Shown here: piece after piece, positions 1 through 5,739 of the stretch
How the letters are laid out: every line of letters begins with the position of its first letter
How positions within the stretch are numbered: the stretch's first letter is position 1
Assembly: GCA_009783865.1 (NCBI GenBank)
Contig: WRCR01000161.1
Coordinates: 1 to 8,095, forward strand
DNA: 8,095 nucleotides
Origin: Planctomycetaceae bacterium
GTDB taxonomy: Bacteria; Planctomycetota; Planctomycetia; Pirellulales; Thermoguttaceae
Reading direction: 5' to 3'
Program-made: the position numbers and the translations under genes
The notes under the pieces: model-generated
Seen by the model: only the letters and a program-made list of their open reading frames with translations
What the model was told of the DNA's origin: nothing
Databases searched by the model: none

Positions 1-1
1 A

Positions 2-493
2 ACGTTTGGCAGTGGAGGCCGCAGAATTAAAGAAACTTCTGCGGTAGCGGTTTCTGGTGTATTTAGGGGGAGTGTTGCCGTGGGTACTGTTGATTCGGGT
101 GATTCGGAATTCGATCCCAAAAAATGTCTCGATATCAGAGATTCAAAAGGGGATTACGACGCTACTGCTGTCACTACCCTCAGGCGGGACAACGGTAGGA
201 TATGGACTGATGCCGGAATCCCATTCACTTGGATAAACACGATATTACCGCCGAATTCGCCGACTTGTTTGGTAACAAACAACGAAGAAGCCGGGGGTAT
301 CGTGCCCCCGAGCAGTTTTCACAACGGCGGGACAAATTGCGTTAATGTAGACGGTAGCGTAATGTTTGTGAGTGATTCTGTCAGTGCAGGTCCCCTTGCT
401 TCGCCGACTAACTGTGTTTTAAAAGGCGCATCGCCTTTTGGCGTTTGGGGTGCTTATGGTTCCATCAACGGCGGCGAAACGGTGAAGTTGTAG
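2..493 (+). CDS. DUF1559 domain-containing prepilin-like protein, C-terminal part (5' end outside window)
   Basis: The reading frame is open from the left edge to a TAG at 491-493, giving 163 visible residues. A GTG at 80 is only an internal codon. The C-terminus matches the DUF1559 family of planctomycete prepilin-like surface proteins. It has a PPNSPTC segment (about residue 83 onward), then SFHNGGTNCVNVDGS with H107 and D117-G118 in the H-x9-DG arrangement. A GVWGAYGSINGGE ending follows. These proteins normally start with a type IV prepilin signal and are thought to be secreted or assembled at the cell surface; that N-terminal part is not visible here. The gene is a paralogue of the minus-strand DUF1559 gene at 5740-7023, with which it shares the closing G-x-WGA-x-GS-x-NGGE pattern. 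Its molecular function is unknown. No intrinsic terminator with a T-run follows. Confidence 0.9.
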   Translation, partial: TFGSGGRRIKETSAVAVSGVFRGSVAVGTVDSGDSEFDPKKCLDIRDSKGDYDATAVTTLRRDNGRIWTDAGIPFTWINTILPPNSPTCLVTNNEEAGGIVPPSSFHNGGTNCVNVDGSVMFVSDSVSAGPLASPTNCVLKGASPFGVWGAYGSINGGETVKL

Positions 494-495
494 TG

Positions 496-604
496 CCCAA
501 TCGCCGGGTTGTGTCCCCAATTTATGGGTGAATTGCGTAGAACGCTTAAGGTTCGGTAGTGTTGCCCATCGCAGCATCAATTTCAGGACACGACCCAATC
601 GCCG
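496..604. repeat. Intergenic direct repeat and long-range inverted repeat
   Basis: An 11-base direct repeat CCCAATCGCCG occurs at 496-506 and 594-604. Overlapping it, GGGTTGTGTCC (506-516) is the reverse complement of GGACACGACCC (586-596) except at one position, which would be a G-U wobble in RNA. The two arms could form an 11-bp stem closing about 69 bases. A smaller CCCA/TGGG hairpin (516-519 with 525-528) lies inside. The region falls between the DUF1559 stop codon and the toxin-antitoxin-like module and carries no convincing ORF. It could be a small repeated element, a decayed mobile element or a structured transcript end. I cannot tell which from one copy. Confidence 0.5.
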
Positions 605-644
605 TCTTAGGTTAAACGGGAAAATTAAACGACAGATGTTTAGC

Positions 645-663
645 GGCGGGCTCTAAGTCCGCC
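645..663. repeat. REP-like GC-rich hairpin
   Basis: GGCGGGC (645-651) pairs with GTCCGCC (657-663) around a TCTAA loop, giving seven pairs including one G-U. No T-run follows, so it is not a standard intrinsic terminator. The pattern of GC arms around a short TAA-containing loop resembles the terminator stem at 5156-5175, which suggests a dispersed palindrome family. That is inference from two examples. Confidence 0.4.
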
Positions 664-692
664 TTGCACAGAATTGAGACAAATTGAATGAT

Positions 693-998
693 ATGAGTAC
701 ACAAACGTTGTCGTCCGTTGATGAATTATTTATTGACATAGTTCGTCTTACTCCGGTGCAGCAGAGGAAACTTTTCGATATGCTCAAGCCCGTTGAAGCC
801 GCATTGGCGGATAGCAGTGGGAGCGAGCCGGAAGAGATCAATGAGGATATTTTGCACAAACTCTACTTGGACAGCCGTGATAAAGACGGCAATTTTCTGA
901 CTGAGATGATAGAGTTTGAAATCCTGTTTACTCACAAAGAATCACAGCGAAGGTATCTTGTTGAATTACTAAATAGATATGGTACCAAAAACGAATAG
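693..998 (+). CDS. Small acidic protein upstream of PIN nuclease, putative antitoxin
   Basis: This encodes 101 residues from the ATG at 693. A TTG at 684 in the same frame would add three residues. Neither start has a clear Shine-Dalgarno sequence. The protein has no signal peptide or membrane segment. Residues 5-35 look helical (SSVDELFIDIVRLTPVQQRK), and the middle is acidic (EPEEINEDI). I do not recognise a named family. The antitoxin call rests on position: it lies immediately upstream of a PIN-domain gene, with a 20-base overlap (979-998), an architecture typical of type II toxin-antitoxin pairs and consistent with translational coupling. No ribbon-helix-helix, AbrB or HTH DNA-binding motif is obvious, so autoregulation cannot be argued from the sequence. 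It could instead be an unrelated accessory subunit. Confidence 0.6.
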   Translation: MSTQTLSSVDELFIDIVRLTPVQQRKLFDMLKPVEAALADSSGSEPEEINEDILHKLYLDSRDKDGNFLTEMIEFEILFTHKESQRRYLVELLNRYGTKNE

Positions 999-1407
999 AA
1001 CATTGCGGATTATAACGGACGTAAACATCTGGATTACTTATATGTTTTCTCCTAATTTTCGTGCTTATTGCGACAGATTTTTTGAAGACGAATTTCAACT
1101 GTTGGTCTGCAATAGATTCATTCAGGAATTTAAACAAACAATTGAATACCCGGAATTACGGGAGCGTCTCATTAAGAATGGATTTAGTTGCGAAGGTTTG
1201 CTGCAAAAAATCATCGCAAAAGGAATCTCTGTAAATGTGGTATCCGAAGTTAATGTTTGCCGCGATGTGAAAGATAATTACCTTCTTGCATTGGCGAAAG
1301 ACGGAAATGCGGATTACCTTATTACACGTGATAAAGATTTGCTCACGCTGGTAACTTTCGGCAAAACTCGCATTGTAACGATGTACGATTTTGAAATGCT
1401 GTCGTGA
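979..1407 (+). CDS. PIN-domain ribonuclease, putative type II toxin (COG1569-like)
   Basis: This 142-residue protein is about the usual size for a single PIN domain. The acidic metal-binding residues are in the expected order. D14 is in the first strand (RIITDVNIWI), E50 is in the helix NRFIQEF, D99 is in CRDVKDNYLLALA, and D118 and D120 are in ADYLITRDKDLL. The RD-x-KDN and T-x-DKDLL motifs are characteristic of the COG1569/TIGR00305 branch of putative VapC-like toxins. PIN toxins are Mg2+-dependent RNases that cut tRNA, rRNA or mRNA and are silenced by a cognate antitoxin; the target here cannot be predicted. The ATG at 979 lies inside the end of the upstream gene, so the pair is probably co-translated. 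All catalytic acidic residues appear present, so the nuclease is likely intact. Confidence 0.85.
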   Translation: MVPKTNRTLRIITDVNIWITYMFSPNFRAYCDRFFEDEFQLLVCNRFIQEFKQTIEYPELRERLIKNGFSCEGLLQKIIAKGISVNVVSEVNVCRDVKDNYLLALAKDGNADYLITRDKDLLTLVTFGKTRIVTMYDFEMLS

Positions 1408-1463
1408 CGCTTTCTTTATACTCTGGAAATACCCAGAAAAAGTGTTAAAATGCACTGACCGGA

Positions 1464-3035
1464 ATGTTGATAATACCATCACCCGACAAAACCATGAACC
1501 GGCAAGTACAAAATAAAGCGATTGTTAGTTTCCGCCGCAGGATACTGTCATTTCTTTTTCTAAACGGCTGCATCAGCGGTATGACGCTCTTTCTTTTTAT
1601 GTGGGGCATTGCCGTTCTTGTGTTCCGTTGCAGCGGCTTTGAGAATTTACCGTTCTTCGCCTTCCTGCTTCTGTTTGCGTTTGCAGTCGTTCCCTGTCCG
1701 CTGCTTTTCACATTGCGGAAACTGCCGAGTGTTCTGCAAACGGCGGCGATACTCGATTGGAAAAATTCCGCCGGAGGACTCTTGATGGCATCCCTCGAAA
1801 CCAATGCCGGTGCGTGGACGAAGGATTGGAAAGAAGGACTGCCGAACAGCAGCATTCCCGGCATCAGTTGGCAGCCGGGACAAACGCTGCTTTTCCTTTT
1901 AGCGGCAGTTGTTTTCGCGCTTGCTTCTGTGTTTGCACCGATGCCGGAACTTTCCGCAGCGGCAGCGAAACATCTCAACGTTGATAACGAAGTCAAACGG
2001 CTGACAACGCAACTTGACGTAATGGAGGAAGAGAACTTGCTCAATATCGAAGAAATCGAAACCCGCAAAAAAGAATTGGAAAAAATTCAGAAGGATGCCG
2101 AAGGCGAAGGTCCCGTTAAAACATTTGACGCTCTCGACCACGTTGCAGACCGGCTGAATCAAAAGGCGGCGGAAGCACTGGAAGAGGCACAGCGGACGGT
2201 GGAAACGCTCGCAAAGAACGAAACGCTTATCAATGAAGTACAGGAAATCAGCAGCGGATTGGACGAAAACGAAAAGAAATCATTAACCGAAGGACTCGCG
2301 CGCTCTTTGGAAAAAATGTTGTCGGAAAACAAATCGCTTGCCGAGAGTTTGAAAAAAACGCTTGACAAACAAAGCGGGGAAAATAACAAGAGCGGTGAAC
2401 AGAAATCCTCCGAAAAGAACAAAGCACTTTCCGAATCGCTCAAGAAGAAGTTGCAGGAAAACGATTTGAAAGATTTGACGCAGGAAGAATTCAAACAACT
2501 TTGCGAAGCGATGAAACAATGCAGCGGGGACTCGCAGCGTATGTGTGAGAACCTGCAAAAGGCGGGGTTTCCAATCGACAAAGAAATGCTGGACAAACTG
2601 AAAGATAGTCAAAACATTGACCGGCAGGAAGCGGAACGGATGCTGTCCGACCTTTGGGCTGAATGCGATGCCTGCGACGGTGAGAAGGGTGAGAACGGCG
2701 AAAGATGCATGTCGCGGTTTAGTCCGCGTTTCAAACAAAAGCAGGATTGGACGACCGACCCGGATAGTCCGCCGGAAGATACCCGATATGAAAAGAACGA
2801 AGATACCGAAGGGGCGGAATTCAAAGCGTTGATTCTGCCGCCGGCTGACTTGGAAGCGTTCTTGAACAGTAAGAAAATCGGGGCTTCAATTTCCGCGCCG
2901 GAAGACAACAGCGGCAATCTATCGGAAGAACAAGGCGGGGCAATAAAATCCGTTTCCGAAACCGAAGGAAGTTCACGAAAACAAACGGTATATCCGCAGC
3001 ATCGAGGAACAGTCAGCAGATTTTTTGAAAAATAA
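1464..3035 (+). CDS. Coiled-coil membrane protein with three N-terminal TM segments, unknown function
   Basis: This encodes 523 residues from ATG 1464. An in-frame ATG at 1494 would give 513 and starts directly on the basic stretch before TM1. Neither start has a good ribosome-binding site. Hydrophobic segments at about 29-53, 62-83 and 140-160 look membrane-spanning, with RRR before TM1. From about 165 to 350 the protein is very rich in E, K, L and A with heptad-like spacing, so a long coiled coil or helical bundle is likely. Cysteines cluster at 347, 353, 361, 401, 404 and 415, including C-DA-C. The tail after 420 is low-complexity and ends HRGTVSRFFEK. I associate this architecture and HRxxVxRYF-like ending with planctomycete proteins encoded near MoxR/DUF58/vWA genes, but none of those lie in this window. 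Its end is 16 bp from the recG ATG, so the two are likely co-transcribed. No enzymatic motif is visible. Confidence 0.8.
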   Translation: MLIIPSPDKTMNRQVQNKAIVSFRRRILSFLFLNGCISGMTLFLFMWGIAVLVFRCSGFENLPFFAFLLLFAFAVVPCPLLFTLRKLPSVLQTAAILDWKNSAGGLLMASLETNAGAWTKDWKEGLPNSSIPGISWQPGQTLLFLLAAVVFALASVFAPMPELSAAAAKHLNVDNEVKRLTTQLDVMEEENLLNIEEIETRKKELEKIQKDAEGEGPVKTFDALDHVADRLNQKAAEALEEAQRTVETLAKNETLINEVQEISSGLDENEKKSLTEGLARSLEKMLSENKSLAESLKKTLDKQSGENNKSGEQKSSEKNKALSESLKKKLQENDLKDLTQEEFKQLCEAMKQCSGDSQRMCENLQKAGFPIDKEMLDKLKDSQNIDRQEAERMLSDLWAECDACDGEKGENGERCMSRFSPRFKQKQDWTTDPDSPPEDTRYEKNEDTEGAEFKALILPPADLEAFLNSKKIGASISAPEDNSGNLSEEQGGAIKSVSETEGSSRKQTVYPQHRGTVSRFFEK

Positions 3036-3051
3036 CAGTGTTGTCATAACA

Positions 3052-5151
3052 ATGCAAGACGAAAGAACTGAACTGCTGCGGACTCCAGTCACATTTCTCA
3101 AAGGCGTGGGACCTCAACGCGCCGAGTTGCTCAATCGTATTGGTCTCTGGCGTGCTTACGATTTGCTGTTCTATTTTCCGCGTGATTATTTGGATATGTC
3201 CGAAAAAAAAGATGTCATGCAACTCGAAGAAAATAAACTGCAAACCGTCTGCGGCGTTATCGATAGTTGGGAACGGAAGCAGACCCGGCGCGGTGATATG
3301 ATAGCCCTAAATGTTGACTGCGGCAAAAGATTCGTCAAAGCGTTATGGTTCAAAATGCCGTTTATTATTCGTGAGTTTGCACAAGGACGCAGGGTTCTCA
3401 TAACCGGCAAACCGAAATTCGACCACCCATTTTGGGTAGTGATGCACCCGCAGATTACTTATCTTTCCGACTCCGAAGATGAAGCCGAAGTCGAACCGTT
3501 TCTGCCCGTGTATCCGCTTACGGAAGGATTGCGGCAGCATCATATGCGCAAGATTGTCCGTGAAATGCTGCCGGTATATGCTCCGCTGCTGGACGAAGTA
3601 TTTCCGGCGGACTATCTTGCGAAACATAAACTTCTGCCAGTTGCCGAAGCGGTCAAGGAAATCCATTTTCCTTCGGACAATGCGTCTATGCTTTGGGCGA
3701 AGCGGCGGTTTGTGTATCAGGAATTGTTTATTCTGCAACTCGGCTTGGCAGTCCGGCGGTATCAGCACCGGATTCAACTCAAGGCGGTGCCGCTTCCCGT
3801 CGATAAAAAAATTGACGCAAGAATCCGGCAGCGGTTTCCGTTTGACTTGACGAAATCGCAGGAAAAAGTTATCAAAGAAATAACGGCGGACTTGTCGCAG
3901 CCGATTCCTATGAACCGCTTATTGCAGGGCGATGTCGGCAGCGGTAAAACCGTTGTTGCGGTATATGCGATGCTGACAGCCGTCGCAAACGGACATCAAG
4001 CGGTTTTTATGTCTCCGACGGAAGTGCTTGCGCGTCAACATCTTCGGACCTTGACCCGCATGCTGGAAGGCAGTCAGGTTAAAATCGCCCCGCTCTTCGG
4101 CGGACAGCGTCCGGCGGAACGTTCTATGGTCTTGCAGGAAATTGCAGTTGGCAAAGCGCAAATCATAGTCGGAACGCAAGCGATTATTTACGGCGAGATT
4201 CCGTTCCAAAAACTCGGTTTAGTGATAATTGACGAACAGCACAAATTCGGAGTATTGCAGCGGGCGGTGTTGAAAACCGGTGAAAAGTTTGACCCGCATT
4301 ATCTCGTGATGACGGCAACGCCGATTCCCCGCAGCATTACGATGACGCTTTTCGGCGACCTCGATGTTTCGATAATGGACGGTATGCCGCCCGGTCGGCA
4401 AAAAGTTAAAACATACATCGTTGAACCGGATAAGAAGAACGACTGGTGGAATTATGTCGCCCGAAAAGTTCGGGAAGAACGTTGGCAGGGCTACGTTGTT
4501 GTACCGCTGATTGAGGACAACGATGACACACCGGAAGGCGAGTTGAGTAATTCGCTTCTTTCGGTGTTTAATCAACTTTCGCAAAACGAATTGAGCGGCT
4601 TGCGTCTTGGAATGATTCACGGTCGAATGAGTACCGAAGAAAAGGAAAAGATAATGTTCGATTTCCGAACCGGCGATATACAGATTCTCGTTGCGACAAC
4701 GGTGATAGAAGTCGGCGTTGATGTACCAAATGCGAACCTGATGACGATAATCGGCGGTGAGCGGTTTGGGCTGTCGCAACTTCATCAACTTCGGGGGCGT
4801 ATCGGACGCGGCAGCAATCCGGGTTATTGCGGAATATTCGCATCGGCGGAAACAAAGGATGCGGAACAGCGTTTGAAAGCATTTGCCGCAACAACGGACG
4901 GTTTCAAATTAGCGGAGAAGGACTTTGAAATTCGCGGAGCGGGCGACTTGTTCGGGACGCAACAGCATGGTATGCCACCGCTGCGGGTTGCCGATTTGAA
5001 ACAAGACCGCGAAGTTCTTGAGGAAGCACGGCAGGACGCAGTGGAAATGATACACAATGACCCCGGATTAGCGGAACCGCAACATGCAAAACTCCGAAAG
5101 CAGATGTTAAACCGATATGGAACGGTATTGAACCTCGGCGATGTCGGCTAA
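3052..5151 (+). CDS. recG: ATP-dependent DNA helicase RecG
   Basis: This encodes 699 residues, the usual length for RecG, a double-stranded DNA translocase that remodels stalled forks and Holliday junctions. Residues 12-32 carry the typical TPVTFLKGVGPQRAELL start, followed by an OB-fold wedge region (about 55-150). The SF2 motifs are complete: Walker A GDVGSGKT (293-300), DEQHKFGV (394-401), MTATPIPR (420-427), IHGRMS (522-527), ATTVIEVGVDVPNA (548-561) and QLRGRIGRG (579-587). The translocation motif DGFKLAEKDFEIRGAG with LFGTQQHG follows (616-640). I prefer ATG 3052. A TTG at 3025 in frame would add nine residues and overlap the upstream stop. No Shine-Dalgarno sequence is evident for either. 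An A8 run (3203-3210) lies in the coding sequence near residue 52. The gene appears intact and is followed by a strong terminator. Confidence 0.97.
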   Translation: MQDERTELLRTPVTFLKGVGPQRAELLNRIGLWRAYDLLFYFPRDYLDMSEKKDVMQLEENKLQTVCGVIDSWERKQTRRGDMIALNVDCGKRFVKALWFKMPFIIREFAQGRRVLITGKPKFDHPFWVVMHPQITYLSDSEDEAEVEPFLPVYPLTEGLRQHHMRKIVREMLPVYAPLLDEVFPADYLAKHKLLPVAEAVKEIHFPSDNASMLWAKRRFVYQELFILQLGLAVRRYQHRIQLKAVPLPVDKKIDARIRQRFPFDLTKSQEKVIKEITADLSQPIPMNRLLQGDVGSGKTVVAVYAMLTAVANGHQAVFMSPTEVLARQHLRTLTRMLEGSQVKIAPLFGGQRPAERSMVLQEIAVGKAQIIVGTQAIIYGEIPFQKLGLVIIDEQHKFGVLQRAVLKTGEKFDPHYLVMTATPIPRSITMTLFGDLDVSIMDGMPPGRQKVKTYIVEPDKKNDWWNYVARKVREERWQGYVVVPLIEDNDDTPEGELSNSLLSVFNQLSQNELSGLRLGMIHGRMSTEEKEKIMFDFRTGDIQILVATTVIEVGVDVPNANLMTIIGGERFGLSQLHQLRGRIGRGSNPGYCGIFASAETKDAEQRLKAFAATTDGFKLAEKDFEIRGAGDLFGTQQHGMPPLRVADLKQDREVLEEARQDAVEMIHNDPGLAEPQHAKLRKQMLNRYGTVLNLGDVG

Positions 5152-5155
5152 AGAG

Positions 5156-5180
5156 GCGGGGGCTAAAGCCCCCGCTTTTT
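5156..5180 (+). terminator. Intrinsic terminator of recG
   Basis: A perfect 8-bp stem, GCGGGGGC (5156-5163) with GCCCCCGC (5168-5175), encloses a TAAA loop and is followed by five T residues (5176-5180), five bases after the recG stop codon. Further A-T and G-T pairs can extend the stem outward through 5151-5155 and 5176-5180. On the minus strand the hairpin is followed by CTCTTT, a weaker U-tract, so it may also help terminate the convergent lipoprotein transcript, whose stop codon is at 5184-5186. Confidence 0.9.
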
Positions 5181-5183
5181 GAT

Positions 5184-5705
5184 TCAATACTGCACCGGCA
5201 CTGTCCATTCCGTTTTCTTACCGGCATCAACCGTAAGAGAATTTGTTTTCTTCTCGACGGTCACTTCCAGCGGAGTTGTGTCGATATTTGTATTTTGCTT
5301 ATCGACATAATAATGCGTCAGCGGCTTCAGTTTTTCCATTTCTTTTCGGTAGGCAGCAATTTCAGCATCCGCAGCAAACGGTGATAACACCGGATATTCG
5401 TCCGTCTTGACTTTGTTGACCGTTACCTTGAATTTTCCCGCCGGTACTCCGTTCTTGCGGATTGTCGTACCGGCAAACGTGGTCATTACGGCTTTTCCGT
5501 TTGCATCAGTTCGTCCGACGATAATCCACCGCATTGTCGGGTCGTCAATACTGTAGAGCATAACATCGGCATCGGTAAGCGGCGTACCTTCCTGCGTAAC
5601 GGTAATAGCCGCGGAGTATAAACTCGGAAAACCATTTGGTAATTTTTCGCAGCCGATGAGCGGCATCAGAAAAACGAAACAAACAAGGTATTTTATCTTT
5701 TGCAT
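5184..5705 (-). CDS. Small lipoprotein with carboxypeptidase-regulatory/transthyretin-like domain
   Basis: This encodes 173 residues from ATG (5705-5703). The N-terminus is a lipoprotein signal peptide: basic MQKIK, a hydrophobic stretch to residue 17, then lipobox LIGC with lipidation expected at C19. Residues about 30-97 read as a beta-sandwich of the carboxypeptidase-regulatory or transthyretin-like kind: ITVTQEGTPLTDADVMLYS, then GRTDANGKAVMTT, then GVPAGKFKVTVNK. The C-terminal DTTPLEVTVEKKTNSLTVD segment is likewise typical of planctomycete lipoproteins that accompany DUF1559 genes. It begins 34 bp after the stop of the DUF1559 gene on the same strand, so co-transcription is likely and a joint role at the envelope is plausible. 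There is no Shine-Dalgarno sequence. An insert at about 101-130 (AADAEIAAYRKEMEKLKP) looks helical. No catalytic residues are recognisable. Confidence 0.8.
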   Translation of the reverse strand: MQKIKYLVCFVFLMPLIGCEKLPNGFPSLYSAAITVTQEGTPLTDADVMLYSIDDPTMRWIIVGRTDANGKAVMTTFAGTTIRKNGVPAGKFKVTVNKVKTDEYPVLSPFAADAEIAAYRKEMEKLKPLTHYYVDKQNTNIDTTPLEVTVEKKTNSLTVDAGKKTEWTVPVQY

Positions 5706-5739
5706 TGGTGTAAAACAATAATTGATTTGAAATTAAAAC

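Noticed and set aside
1422..1437. Short inverted repeat TCTGG/CCAGA after the PIN gene as a terminator
   Set aside because: The stem is only five base pairs with a six-base loop, and no T-run follows on the plus strand.
1391..1451. Possible promoter elements (TTGAAA, TATACT, TAAAAT) before the membrane protein gene
   Set aside because: The spacings between candidate -35 and -10 boxes are wrong (20 bases for TTGAAA/TATACT), so I could not support a specific promoter.
1445..2068. Long minus-strand open frame (207 codons) opposite the membrane protein gene
   Set aside because: It is antisense to a gene with clear TM and coiled-coil structure, its translation is Ser/Arg-rich without domain features, and it is explained as a shadow frame.
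4219..4788. Minus-strand open frame of 189 codons opposite recG
   Set aside because: It is fully antisense to conserved RecG helicase motifs and has no recognisable protein features.
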